Source of the DNA: Bryobacterales bacterium
GTDB taxonomy: Bacteria > Acidobacteriota > Terriglobia > Bryobacterales > UBA6623
Direction: 5' to 3'
Assembly (NCBI GenBank): GCA_028819255.1
Contig: JAPPMB010000123.1
Span: forward strand, 1 to 42,746
DNA length: 42,746 nucleotides
The notes under the pieces were generated by a model. The model had not been told where the DNA came from, made no database searches, and was given only the letters and a program-made list of their open reading frames with translations. Below are positions 16,444 to 25,776 of this stretch, piece by piece. The stretch's first letter is position 1. The number at the start of each line of letters is the position of its first letter. The position numbers and the translations under genes were made by a program.

Positions 16444-17658
16444 ATGCTCTCCGGCAGCAGAATGCGTGAGAATGGTGTGAACAAAGAAGTCGTTCGAAAA
16501 CTGGCCGATGCGATTCAAGCAGATCGGTTGATCGAGACCGCTATCAGGTTGATCGAAGTCCCCAGTCCGACGCGATCGGCGGCAGATGTGTCTGACCGGC
16601 TGGATGAAATCCTGCGCGGCGACGGCTTCTCGGTCGAACGCCCAGTAGCTGGCTGGCCAGACGCTCCGGCTGTTGTCTCGAAGTTCGCAAGCGGAAAACC
16701 CGGCAGGATACTGCAATACAACGGTCACCTCGACACAGTGCATCTGCCGTTCGTGCCGCCACGGATCGAAGGCGGCATGCTGTACGGTAGCGGCTGCTCA
16801 GACATGAAAGGGGGCATCGCGGCGTGCGTCGAAGCGATGCGGGCTCTCCGTCAGACAGGCTTGCTGACACATGGAGGGGTCATGCTAACCGCACATGACT
16901 TGCACGAGTCACCATGGGGCGATGGCACGCATGTGAATGGTTTGATAGACGAAGGCTACGTTGGCGATGCGGTTCTGCTTCCCGAGTATCTCGCCTCGCC
17001 ACTGCCGGTGATCGGTCGAGGGATGGCGGTGTTGACGATCAAGATCACCCGCGAAGGCCAACCAGTGCATGAGATGTTGGGCGGACTCGAACAGCCTAGC
17101 GTGATCCGAGCCGGGGCCGAGATCGTCCGTCGCTTCGCGGAAGTAGATCAAGATCTTAAGCAGCTGAACCATCCGATGGCTGGCCGCGAGAGCCTATTCG
17201 TCGGGCGCTTCGAGGCGGGCGAGATCTACAATCAGTCGCCCATCGAATGCAACGTCGCTGGTACGCGCCGCTGGTTGCCGGGCACAGCACTCACGGATGC
17301 CGAAGCTCAGTATCATGGGATCCTGTCGGACGTCGCCGAGCAGCACAGCGTTCGGATCGAGGGTGGATTCCACATAGCTCGCGATGCCTATCGGATCAAT
17401 CCCGATGATCCTTTCGTCTCGGCATTTCAATCGGCTCATTCAGCCGGAACGGGCGAAGCGCTTCCCGTCGGGGCAAAACCATTTGTGGATGATGGCCACG
17501 AGTTTGTGAATCGAGCGGGAATCCCTGCGATCACTCATGGCCCGGATGCGAAGGGCGCTCACACGCTAAACGAGGAAGTGGCAGTCAGCGAATTGGTGCG
17601 GGTTGCCTTGGTCTACGCATTGACAGCTGTTGCATTTTGTGGCGGTATACAAGATTGA
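16444..17658 (+). CDS. M20-family metallohydrolase (ArgE/DapE-like)
   Basis: A 404-aa zinc-dependent amidohydrolase of the M20 peptidase / acetylornithine deacetylase / succinyl-DAP desuccinylase superfamily, probably cytoplasmic. Metal-ligand motifs are 'YNGHLDTV' (His), 'SGCSDMKGG' (the bridging Asp), the Glu of 'HDLHESPWGDG' in place of the usual DEE block, and a late His in 'KGAHTLNEE'. The dimerisation insert lies in the middle. ATG 16444 is chosen; ATG 16462 is an alternative and neither has a strong ribosome binding site. The gene is followed by a decayed class III aminotransferase on the same strand, so the two were probably once an operon for an N-acyl amino acid or amine substrate. 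Exact substrate unknown. Confidence 0.85.
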   Translation: MLSGSRMRENGVNKEVVRKLADAIQADRLIETAIRLIEVPSPTRSAADVSDRLDEILRGDGFSVERPVAGWPDAPAVVSKFASGKPGRILQYNGHLDTVHLPFVPPRIEGGMLYGSGCSDMKGGIAACVEAMRALRQTGLLTHGGVMLTAHDLHESPWGDGTHVNGLIDEGYVGDAVLLPEYLASPLPVIGRGMAVLTIKITREGQPVHEMLGGLEQPSVIRAGAEIVRRFAEVDQDLKQLNHPMAGRESLFVGRFEAGEIYNQSPIECNVAGTRRWLPGTALTDAEAQYHGILSDVAEQHSVRIEGGFHIARDAYRINPDDPFVSAFQSAHSAGTGEALPVGAKPFVDDGHEFVNRAGIPAITHGPDAKGAHTLNEEVAVSELVRVALVYALTAVAFCGGIQD

Positions 17659-17701
17659 CCGGAGTGGATCATTGCCACTGATCACAGTCGAGAAGCAGTC
17701 G

Positions 17702-18262
17702 ATGTTCAAAATCATCTCCCTCTATCAGTCGTGGCACGGATCCGCCACGAGTTTGTTCTTGGCAAGCGGTCCTGCTTCGCGGCGAGCGGTCAACGAACCG
17801 TTTGCCCCTAGGTTCGTTCACATCTTCCCACTGATGTGTTAGCGCTGTCCATTTGGCAAGGAGTATCCAAGCTGCGAGCTAACTTGTGCAAGCTTGATCG
17901 GCGATGTGATCAAGATATAGGGTCCGAGTGCGGTCGCCGCTGTAATGGTCGAGCCGGCCGGTCACACGGGCGGGATCATCGATCCTCCTGAGGAGTATCA
18001 GCCTCAGCTGCGAGAGATTTGTGACCGCCGCAATGTTCTGTTGGTCTTCGACGAAATCACCACTGGCGTTGGTCGCACGGGTATCCAAGAAGCGATTCGA
18101 TCCACCGATTGGGATCGACATCGGGAACCGAGCACTCGCGTATGGGCTGCTGACGCGATTCGATCCGCAGTGGATAGCCTTGGGTCCGCCGTAAGAGATA
18201 GACGAGCAGTGCGTCAATGCAATCGTGACGTTGCTGGATCACAGCATCGGCGAAGTACTCGA
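17702..18262 (+). pseudogene. Class III aminotransferase pseudogene
   Basis: A PLP-dependent aminotransferase relic. The first part, in one frame, reads 'KIISLYQSWHGSATS', 'RCPFGKEYPSCEL', 'VMVEPAGHTGGIIDPPEEY' and 'NVLLVFDEITTGVGRTG', with TAG stops at 17840-17842 and near 17915. After GRTG at about 18082 roughly the next 150-200 residues, including the PLP lysine region, are missing. The C-terminal piece 'LLTRFDPQWIALGPP' then resumes in another frame, has a TAA, and ends with 'LLDHSIGEVLD'. The N-terminal third is also absent. It is non-functional and lies just downstream of the M20 hydrolase. Confidence 0.8.
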
Positions 18263-18405
18263 CGACCGAAATTGGCTGGTCGAGCTAGGACCGAGCACTA
18301 CGCAAGTGCTACTGCCCTGTAGTTCGCCGAAAGCGGATGTGCTCTCGACATCGAGGGCCAGGCGGCGGGCCTCACACTTCACCAGTTCGGGAGGCTTGGA
18401 CGGTT

Positions 18406-19902
18406 CTACCGCCTCTCGTATATGTCAACTATCTTCGGCCGTTCGCCGTCTGTCGGAATGCCCGCCGCCAGCATCAGCTTGGTAATGGCGTCGATCGTCT
18501 GGGCGTCGGGCTGCGGGGAACGATCGGCGTACCCTTCGGCGATGAACAGTGGCGTCCCGCCAGCCTTGTTGGGGTTTTTCCAGACTTGCGGATCGGCTCC
18601 ACGCTCGGCCAGCAAGTTTGCGACTAGCGGGTAGGCGTTGTACGCGGCTCCGTGCATAGCTGTGTCGCCGTTGTTGTCGACGGCGTTGATGTCAGCACCC
18701 AGATCGAGCAGCAGCTTTACGGATTCCAGCGCTTCGCTTTCCTCGCCGGCCTCCTGGTCCGGCGACGTCGTGCCGACCCCGGCCGCAGCCATTAGCGGCG
18801 TGCTGCTGTTGAAGTTGGGCAGTAGGGGATCGCCTCCCAACTCCACGAGTAGGCGCATCAGCGGAACGTCGGAGCGATCGGCGGCTAACAGAAACGAAGT
18901 CGCCCCCGCCGCTCCCGCTGTAGCGATGCGTGAGGTCGTGCCGGGCAATCCCCGTGTGCCTCGAGGCAGGCGGAGATTGACATCTGCGCCGCGCTTCACG
19001 ATCTCGCGCACAAAGTCGGCGCTCGACAGTCGGCCGGCTCCCATTGGTGGCGCGCCATCGTTGATGTCGTTTGAATCCGGCTTGCGCACTCCCGGAATCA
19101 AATGGAGAGCCGTGAATCCGGTCCGAACGTCGTTGGGATCGGCACCCGCCTCGACCAGCGCGATCGCAAGCTCGAAGTGGGCGTTCTGAACTGCGATCAG
19201 CAACGGAGACATGGCCGGCGCTCCCCCCCTGAATCTCCAGCCCTCCGCGGGCTGCATCGTCGCATTCACATCGACACCCGCCTCGAGAAACGCCTGCGCG
19301 GCGTCGAGGCGGCCCTCGCGGACGGAAAGGAAGAACGGCGTAAGTCCGGAATCGAGTCGGGCGTTCACGTCAGCGCCTGCCTCAATCAGAGTGCGCACAA
19401 CCTCCACGTGGCCCTCGGCCGCCGCCCACATCAAGGCCGTCTGGCCGAGCCGCTCGCGCCGGCCGACGGCAGCGCCGTCTGCGAGCAACGCCTCAACCGT
19501 TTCCGCATTGCCGGACCTCGCAGCCAACATAAGGGCTGTCTCCCCGCCCTTCATCCGAGTATTCGCATCGGCGCCCGACTCCAACAGCAGCTTCACAATC
19601 GCGGCGTTGCCGTTGGTGCAGGCTTCTGCCAGGGCTGACGCGCCATAGCGGTTCACTGCGTTCACGTTGGCGCCCGCTCGCACGAGCAGCCCAGCCATCT
19701 CGGCATCATCGTGATACGCAGCCCAATGCAGTGCAGTGGTTCCATCCACCTGCGCAGCGTTGACGTCGACGCCGGACTGGAGGAGGGTTCGAACACTTGA
19801 CTTGTCGCTTTGCTCGGCGGCATCGGGGAGCGATACTGCGACGGCGAGACCCGCGAGCCCCAGCTCCAGGAGCACGATTCCAGCGATCCTTGGCCAGCGC
19901 AT
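18406..19902 (-). CDS. Exported ankyrin-repeat protein
   Basis: A 498-aa protein with an N-terminal signal peptide (hydrophobic core in residues ~5-23) and then about nine ankyrin repeats. Typical units are 'DGTTALHWAAYHDD', 'GETALMLAARSGNAETVEA' and 'GQTALMWAAAEGHVEVV', each followed by a 'GADVNA'-type loop. Ankyrin repeats bind proteins, and export suggests a periplasmic or surface scaffold. It is the last gene of a DUF1592-DUF1552-ankyrin operon, 11 nt after the DUF1552 stop. This arrangement is familiar from Acidobacteriota and related bacteria. No catalytic domain is seen. Confidence 0.9.
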   Translation of the reverse strand: MRWPRIAGIVLLELGLAGLAVAVSLPDAAEQSDKSSVRTLLQSGVDVNAAQVDGTTALHWAAYHDDAEMAGLLVRAGANVNAVNRYGASALAEACTNGNAAIVKLLLESGADANTRMKGGETALMLAARSGNAETVEALLADGAAVGRRERLGQTALMWAAAEGHVEVVRTLIEAGADVNARLDSGLTPFFLSVREGRLDAAQAFLEAGVDVNATMQPAEGWRFRGGAPAMSPLLIAVQNAHFELAIALVEAGADPNDVRTGFTALHLIPGVRKPDSNDINDGAPPMGAGRLSSADFVREIVKRGADVNLRLPRGTRGLPGTTSRIATAGAAGATSFLLAADRSDVPLMRLLVELGGDPLLPNFNSSTPLMAAAGVGTTSPDQEAGEESEALESVKLLLDLGADINAVDNNGDTAMHGAAYNAYPLVANLLAERGADPQVWKNPNKAGGTPLFIAEGYADRSPQPDAQTIDAITKLMLAAGIPTDGERPKIVDIYERR

Positions 19903-19913
19903 GTATCTGTCTC

Positions 19914-21263
19914 CTATGCAATGTCGGTCAGTTCGAAGAGGTCTTCGACTCTTCCGGTGCTGTCCACGAACGAATCCATGCGGATGCCGACACGATCGAG
20001 CAAGGTGAGGTGGAGGTTGGCCAGGTTCGTTCCTTTCTCGTAGTTGATATGCCGACCGCCCCTCAGGCCGCTTGCAGCGCCGCCCGTCACTAGGATCGGA
20101 AGGTTCTCGTGATCGTGGAGGCTCGGATTTCCCATTCCGCTGCCGTACAGGTAGACCGAATGATCGAGGAGCGACCCGTCGCCGTCCGGCGTGGCATTCA
20201 TCTTCTGGAGGAAATCGGAAAACAGCGATACATGGAATGTGTTGATCTTCGCGATCTTCAACACCTTTTCCGGATCGTTTCCGTGATGACTGGTCGGATG
20301 GTGGGGCTCCGGGACCCCGATCTCCGGATACGTCCGATTGTTGTGCTCGCGCGTGAACTGGAAGCTGACTACACGAGTTATGTCTGCCTGAAAGGCCAAG
20401 ACCTGTAGGTCGTACATGAGCTTGGCGTGGTCGGCGAACGCTGCAGGAACTCCTACCGGCCGATCGGTGTCGGGTATCTTGTCTTCGGCTACCGCTTGCT
20501 CGGCTCGCTCGATTTCACGCTCGACCTGACGAACGCTCTCGAGATACTGGTCCAAGCGCACGCGGTCAGGAGCGCCCACCTGCCCCTTGATCTCTTCGAT
20601 GCTCCCGGTGAACGAGTCGAGTAGGCTTGCACGCTCGCGCAGCGCCGCGCGTCGCGCGGCCGAACTGCCGCCCTCGCCGAACAGGCGCTCGAAGACGACG
20701 CGCGGATGGGCCTCGGCCGGAAGCGGGGTCGTAGGCGACGACCATGAAAGACAATTCTGGTAGACGCAGGCGTACCCGTTGTTGCACACCCCTGCGAGCG
20801 GGGTCAAGTCCATCGCGAGTTGGAGCGAGGATATCTGGGTGTCGCGGCCCATCTGCTCAGCCGCGATCTGGTCGACTGTGGTGCCCAGGTAATAATCTGC
20901 GCTCTCGGTGTGTTTCGCGACCGCCGCACTCAGAAACGCCGAGTTGGAAGTGTCATGCGTGCCCGGATAGGCATTCGGCAGCCGCATATTGGTGATGACG
21001 GTCACCTGATCCTTGACCGGCTCCAGCGAATTCAGGATGGGCGAAAGCTTATTGAGGCTTCCCTGCCCCGGTGGAGTCCATCGCGAGTGATCACACCCCA
21101 TCGGGACGAACACGAAGCCGAGCCTCGCGACCGGCTTCGCGGGCGTCTTGGCCCACGCTGTCGCGGCAGGAATCATCGCGTCGAGTAGAGGCAGGGCCAG
21201 ACCAGCCCTTGCGCCTTTCAGGAGCGTCCGCCTAGGAATCGCCTTCTTGGTTAGAAACGTCAT
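19914..21263 (-). CDS. DUF1552 family exported protein
   Basis: A 449-aa protein of the DUF1552 family. The N-terminus has a twin-arginine-like signal, 'KKAIPRRTLLKGARAGLAL', pointing to folded export. Later blocks 'FVPMGCDHSRWTPPG', 'REHNNRTYPEIGV' and 'SGMGNPSLHDHENLPILV' are typical of the family, which is related to the alkaline-phosphatase-like DUF1501 group and whose biochemical role is unknown. It overlaps the DUF1592 gene by 4 nt (ATGA), so it is translationally coupled. It is likely a partner of the cytochrome-like DUF1592 protein at the cell envelope. Confidence 0.93.
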   Translation of the reverse strand: MTFLTKKAIPRRTLLKGARAGLALPLLDAMIPAATAWAKTPAKPVARLGFVFVPMGCDHSRWTPPGQGSLNKLSPILNSLEPVKDQVTVITNMRLPNAYPGTHDTSNSAFLSAAVAKHTESADYYLGTTVDQIAAEQMGRDTQISSLQLAMDLTPLAGVCNNGYACVYQNCLSWSSPTTPLPAEAHPRVVFERLFGEGGSSAARRAALRERASLLDSFTGSIEEIKGQVGAPDRVRLDQYLESVRQVEREIERAEQAVAEDKIPDTDRPVGVPAAFADHAKLMYDLQVLAFQADITRVVSFQFTREHNNRTYPEIGVPEPHHPTSHHGNDPEKVLKIAKINTFHVSLFSDFLQKMNATPDGDGSLLDHSVYLYGSGMGNPSLHDHENLPILVTGGAASGLRGGRHINYEKGTNLANLHLTLLDRVGIRMDSFVDSTGRVEDLFELTDIA

Positions 21264-23770
21264 GATCTCCCTCTCCTATGCTCTGATGGGTTTCCTGCAA
21301 TTGCACGAGGCGCGGACGATTCATAGCGTTCAATGCTTCGCATCTGAAACGGAAGGCTCTCGACAATCCCGAGAATAAGCGAAGAGAACCGGTAGTCGTC
21401 CTTCGCGGCGTCTCTCACGATCTTCCGAACGGCCGGCGCGTCGAAGTACTCCACGCCTCGCCCGAGCGCGAACGTCAGGAGTTTTTCCGTCAGCGTCGCG
21501 ACGAACAACTCCGGACGGTCCAGAAGAGCGTCTTCGAGCCCGTCAGGCCCTCGAAATCCACCGGCACCGGGGAGAGTCCCGGACGGATCGATGAGTTCCC
21601 CGCCTATCTCCCGGTCGCGCCACTGTCCGACAGCATTGAAGTTTTCAAGCGAGAAGCCTGCCGGATCAATTGTACGATGACAGCTCGCGCACACCGTGTT
21701 GCTGCGGTGCGCAGCCAGGCGCTCTCGCATCGGGAGATTGGCCGCCACCGCGCTCTCGTCGAGCACCGGGACATTCGGGGGCGGAGGAGAAGGCGGCGCG
21801 CCCAAGAGATTGCTCAAGACGAAGACTCCGCGCAGCACCGGCGATGTCCGCGTCGCATACGAGGTGACCGACAGCACGCTGCCCTGCCGCAAAAGGCCGC
21901 CGCGTTCGCTTTCGGGGGCAAGCGTCACGCGACGAAACCGGCTTCCGTAGACGCCGGAGATTCCGTAGTGCTTGGCCAGGCGTTCATTGAGAAACGTGTA
22001 GTCTGACCGTACGAAAGTGAGAACGCTGCGATCCTCGCGCAGCACGCTATCGAAGAAAAGCTCGGATTCCTTTCGGAAGGCTTGCCGCAGGTTGTCGTCG
22101 AAGTCCCGAAAAAGGTTGGCGCTTGGAAGGACGGCATCGACATTGCGCAGCCGCAGCCACTGTCCGGCGAAATTCGTCGAGAGATTGATCGACCGGCGAT
22201 CGGCGAGCATCCTGCGTGTCTGCTTCTCGAGTTGCCCCGGTTGCCTCAGCTGGCCCCGGACGGCCACGTCGAGCAACTCATCATCCGGGATGCTACTCCA
22301 CAGGAAGAACGACAACCGGGATGCCAGATCGACATCGCTGACCCGGTAGATGCCGCTCGCCGGTGCGTTTTCTGGGTCGCTCTCCACGCGGACCAGAAAT
22401 CCCGGGTTGGCGAGCACAGCACTCAGTGCCTTGGCGATGCCAGTGTCGAAATCGCCTTCGGCTCGTCCTTCGCGATAGAAGGCCATCGGACTGTCGAACT
22501 CTGCTTCGGCGATTGGCCGCCGATAGGCGCGCCGCATCAGCGTCGACAGAACCTCTCTCGCGCATTCCTCCTCCTGACCACCTCCCGGTCCGGATGGCCG
22601 GCAGACAAACAATCGACGTCGGCTCGGCGTGTTCGCGGCGCCCTTGGGGCCATAAGGCCCGGTCACTAGAACCTGATCGACAGCGGGTGCCGTGCGCGGA
22701 TATCGATTATCGTTGAAGCGCGCCAGCGCAGGCTGCCGGAGCGTCTCGGTAAGCGATGACCCCTCTCTAGCGAAGGTGACGGCAAGGTTGTGCGGACCGG
22801 CGCTGACGGCAACGCGCGCTTTCAAATCCTTGTCGACCGCAGCGACCTGCCTGAACAGTGAGTCGTCGCGTCTGGCCGGCCTTTGGATCGTGAATGTCTT
22901 GACCGGCTTTCGGTCGAGTAGGACCAGAAGCTCGTGCGGACGGTCATCGCGCATCCCGCTGACGGTCCCTGTCAGATTGCGAGCGAGTAGGATCTGGATC
23001 TCGTACTCGCCGTCCTGGGGAAACGTATAGGACTTCAAGAGACCACCGCGGGTGCCGAGCGGCAACCCGTGCAAGTGATTTTCCTGTGTCAGATCGGGAG
23101 CCACTCGAATGATGTCGCCCTGAAGAGACTGTGTGGTCCCGACCGCGAGGCGGCTGATTTTCTGAGCAGCTGAGATGTAGCGGTTCAGGAGTGTCGGCGA
23201 CAGATCGCCGAGGATGACGTTGTCGAAGCCGTGACCGCTCTCATCCGCCGGCAGAAGCGAGGCGGCGTCGATGTCGAGCGCCAAGAGGTCTCGAATCGCG
23301 TTCTGATATTCGGTGCGAGTCAGACGTCGCAGCGATTCGGTGCGGCCAGGATTCAGGTTTGCGGCCGCCGCGGCGTCGAGCGATGTTCTCAGCCATGTCA
23401 ACATCGCGCGGCGATCAGCCTGGGATGGCTGCAGCGTTTGGGGAGGCGGCATGAGGCCCGTGTGCAGCTTGCGAACCACCTTCTCCCATAACTCGGGTCG
23501 CGCCGCGGGCCTCGACAGATCCACCTGCTCCAGGCTCAGCCCCCCGGTCTTCAGGCGCTGGTTGTGGCAGGTCGCGCAATAGCGATCGAGGAATTGACGC
23601 TGATCCAAGGTTGGGGAAGCTCCAGCAGAGACCGCACTGCCCTGCTGTGCATGTAGCCTCCCCTGCACAGAGAGCGAAAGCGCCGCTGCCAGCCCGGCAA
23701 GGACTAGTCTCAGCGGCCTAGGGAACCGCACCGGCTCTGTCATCTGCTGTGCCCCGCCAGCGAACAACAT
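21260..23770 (-). CDS. DUF1587/1592/1588/1585 multidomain cytochrome-like protein
   Basis: An 836-aa exported protein with the DUF1587-DUF1595-DUF1592-DUF1588-DUF1585 architecture. After a signal peptide comes 'YCATCHNQR' (CxxCH near residues 65-69), a Planctomycete-type cytochrome c heme site. A second CxxCH, 'VCASCHRTIDPAGFS', lies in the DUF1588 part. Heme attachment would occur in the periplasm, consistent with export. ATG 23770 is chosen because AAGGTG lies 5 nt upstream; an in-frame start at 23824 is possible. It is the first gene of the operon with DUF1552 and the ankyrin protein. The family is often proposed to act in oxidative breakdown of polymers, but no reaction has been shown here. 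Confidence 0.92.
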   Translation of the reverse strand: MLFAGGAQQMTEPVRFPRPLRLVLAGLAAALSLSVQGRLHAQQGSAVSAGASPTLDQRQFLDRYCATCHNQRLKTGGLSLEQVDLSRPAARPELWEKVVRKLHTGLMPPPQTLQPSQADRRAMLTWLRTSLDAAAAANLNPGRTESLRRLTRTEYQNAIRDLLALDIDAASLLPADESGHGFDNVILGDLSPTLLNRYISAAQKISRLAVGTTQSLQGDIIRVAPDLTQENHLHGLPLGTRGGLLKSYTFPQDGEYEIQILLARNLTGTVSGMRDDRPHELLVLLDRKPVKTFTIQRPARRDDSLFRQVAAVDKDLKARVAVSAGPHNLAVTFAREGSSLTETLRQPALARFNDNRYPRTAPAVDQVLVTGPYGPKGAANTPSRRRLFVCRPSGPGGGQEEECAREVLSTLMRRAYRRPIAEAEFDSPMAFYREGRAEGDFDTGIAKALSAVLANPGFLVRVESDPENAPASGIYRVSDVDLASRLSFFLWSSIPDDELLDVAVRGQLRQPGQLEKQTRRMLADRRSINLSTNFAGQWLRLRNVDAVLPSANLFRDFDDNLRQAFRKESELFFDSVLREDRSVLTFVRSDYTFLNERLAKHYGISGVYGSRFRRVTLAPESERGGLLRQGSVLSVTSYATRTSPVLRGVFVLSNLLGAPPSPPPPNVPVLDESAVAANLPMRERLAAHRSNTVCASCHRTIDPAGFSLENFNAVGQWRDREIGGELIDPSGTLPGAGGFRGPDGLEDALLDRPELFVATLTEKLLTFALGRGVEYFDAPAVRKIVRDAAKDDYRFSSLILGIVESLPFQMRSIERYESSAPRAIAGNPSEHRRGRS

Positions 23771-24107
23771 GTTACACCTTAAGCAGATTCTTGCAAGAAA
23801 CCGGCCCCTCGGTGCTCGTGACAATGGCTGCGGGGCCTGCTGTCTTCTACGCGCGTCTTTGTTCGACCGCCTGGCAGTGACAACTGATGAGGTACAGCGG
23901 CAGGGCGCGACAAGGTGTCTGCGTCCATCATTTCGGGAGAGGGTTCGCCCGATCGATCCAAGTTCGCATGGGCCAGTGCGTCAAGCAGGTGATGCCGGCG
24001 TTGAGTCCGCTCATGGCTCCCGCGCAGGCTGCGTGGGTATTGGAGCTGCTGGAGACGTCTAGAACTAGGTACCCGAGTGGCATTGGGGTAGTCCGGCGCT
24101 CATTTGC
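23771..24107. other. Intergenic region upstream of the DUF1592 operon
   Basis: This 0.34-kb region must hold the promoter of the minus-strand DUF1592 operon and the 3' end of the metallohydrolase gene. The only plain signal is the AAGGTG ribosome binding site just upstream of 23770. I could not call a promoter pair or terminator with confidence. Confidence 0.4.
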
Positions 24108-25766
24108 CTACTGTGCGCATACGTCGGATTTGCCGCCCCCCTCGTGCTTCGCTCGTAGCTCGCCAATTGCCCGATCGAACAGAGCCAGCACCTGGCGGCG
24201 ATCACCCTGTGTCGCATATCGTCCGTTCTCGGCGTAGAAAGCCTTCTGTTCCTCGATCTGATCGACCAAAGCCTGACCGTCCGATTCGGACCAGATCGGC
24301 GCCCCTCCGACGAGTACGCGAATCGCGGCCGTGTGGGCTACGGCGTTGCCGCCAAAAACCCCTCCCCGCTCTCCCTCCCCGCGGGCCGCGATCCAACCGC
24401 TCTTCTCGAATCGCAACGAGGTTTCCAGTGCGATCGATTGAACGCCGCCCTCGCGCCGTATCTCGATCGACTTGCTGACCGCCCGGCCGTTCTGGACGAT
24501 CTCGATTCTGCTCAGTCCGCGCGGGCTGCGCAACCGTGCCGAGACCCCGACCTGCCCGCCGTTCGGCGACAGGCAGACCGTCTCTCCCGGCCCGGCACCC
24601 TCGGCGGAGAGTTCGATGATCGGTCCGCTGGTGACGAAGGTCGCGCCCGTTCTCACCGCCCGGTTCCACGGCTCCGCACCTGTCAGGTCTCCTGTCTTTG
24701 CGTACATTCGCATCCCCCCGAGGAAGGGCTGCCACGGCTCGCGTCGGGGGTTGTTCGGCAGGTCCGTGCCCGCAGTTGGTGGCAGGTTGAAGCCACAATT
24801 CATGAGCCGATACCAATTTGTCAGGGGCCAGAAGGTCCATCCCCAGTTGGCGATTTCGGTGAATTCGGCCTCTCCCAGGATCGCGTCGACGAGGACTGTT
24901 GGGCTCACGCCCAGCGTGCCGCCGTGGGCGGCACCAACCAACCCTCCGGTCTTGCGAGCCCGGTTCAGAACGGTTGCAAGGGCAGGGAAGGTGTTCGGCG
25001 AGTCGGGCCCTCCGGTCGTGATGGGTTGGATCAGCTCGCCGAGGCCGAACAGCAGGATGTGGCCCTGTAGCCTGTCACGGTATTCCTCTCCGGAGACGAT
25101 CGTGCTTCCGTCCGCAACTGCCTCGCCCTGATCACCGAACGCAAACTGCTCCGCCCAGACGCCTGGTACCATTCCGCCCTTGAGAGTCATGAACTGGGAA
25201 TGGGCGATATCGTCTCCCTGCATCATTGCGAACCAGTCCCGGTCGGCGGCGGGCTCGATGCGGTCGAAGTGCAGATGGGCGTCGGCCGCTCGCCACCCGT
25301 CTTCGTAGAGCCTGTTCCATCGTCTGAGCTTGGCCGTGACTTCGACCGGATCCGCATGGATCTCGGCCTCGACAGAGACTGGAATGTAGTCCAATCCCTT
25401 CGCTACTTCGACCCGAACTCGTTTCGCCGTTGGCGTAAGCGGCACCCAGACTGGACCAGTGTCCCGAGCATAGGTCACGACCTGGCTCTGACGCTTGGCG
25501 ACATGAACAGAGACGAAACGTAGTCCGTGTGGTCCAAGCCAGCGCGGTTCGTGACGTATCCCGTCCACGGTCACCGTGAAGCGCGCTGCGAGTCGCCCTC
25601 CGGTAGCTTCGTCGATCACGTTGAGCACGAGGCGCGGGCTCCAGTTCGGATCTCGCTGCACTTGCGCGTCGCCGGACGTGCCCAAACACCACAGGACCGC
25701 TCCCGCAAGGATTGCCAGGCCACCCAGGCGGAATCGAATGGCCGACGCTCGACTCTGGTTGGACGT
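24108..25766 (-). CDS. CehA/McbA-like exported metallohydrolase, probable ACG start
   Basis: A 552-aa protein resembling the CehA/McbA metallohydrolase group (PHP-like fold; some members cleave carbamates such as carbaryl). Visible pieces are the metal-binding-type 'DAHLHFDR' near residue 167, 'GAAHGGT' further on, and 'TAGTDLPNN'. The first in-frame conventional start (TTG 25685) would cut through a signal peptide. Upstream in frame is a fine signal sequence (basic Arg-containing n-region, then 'LGGLAILAGAVLW'), but no ATG, GTG or TTG precedes it. An ACG at 25766 follows GGAGG by 5 nt and is the likely start, giving 27 extra residues. The gene stands alone between the DUF1592 operon and a recombinase relic. 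The family call is moderately firm and the substrate unknown. Confidence 0.8.
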   Translation of the reverse strand, partial: TSNQSRASAIRFRLGGLAILAGAVLWCLGTSGDAQVQRDPNWSPRLVLNVIDEATGGRLAARFTVTVDGIRHEPRWLGPHGLRFVSVHVAKRQSQVVTYARDTGPVWVPLTPTAKRVRVEVAKGLDYIPVSVEAEIHADPVEVTAKLRRWNRLYEDGWRAADAHLHFDRIEPAADRDWFAMMQGDDIAHSQFMTLKGGMVPGVWAEQFAFGDQGEAVADGSTIVSGEEYRDRLQGHILLFGLGELIQPITTGGPDSPNTFPALATVLNRARKTGGLVGAAHGGTLGVSPTVLVDAILGEAEFTEIANWGWTFWPLTNWYRLMNCGFNLPPTAGTDLPNNPRREPWQPFLGGMRMYAKTGDLTGAEPWNRAVRTGATFVTSGPIIELSAEGAGPGETVCLSPNGGQVGVSARLRSPRGLSRIEIVQNGRAVSKSIEIRREGGVQSIALETSLRFEKSGWIAARGEGERGGVFGGNAVAHTAAIRVLVGGAPIWSESDGQALVDQIEEQKAFYAENGRYATQGDRRQVLALFDRAIGELRAKHEGGGKSDVCAQ

Positions 25767-25776
25767 GGGTTCCTCC
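25764..25776 (-). promoter_or_regulatory. Shine-Dalgarno plus non-standard ACG start
   Basis: On the minus strand GGAGG (25776-25772) is followed after AACCC by ACG (25766-25764). The frame opened by ACG encodes a complete signal peptide joined to the metallohydrolase. The spacing is ideal, so this is where initiation should occur. ACG is either a weak near-cognate start or a recent mutation of ATG. Confidence 0.6.
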
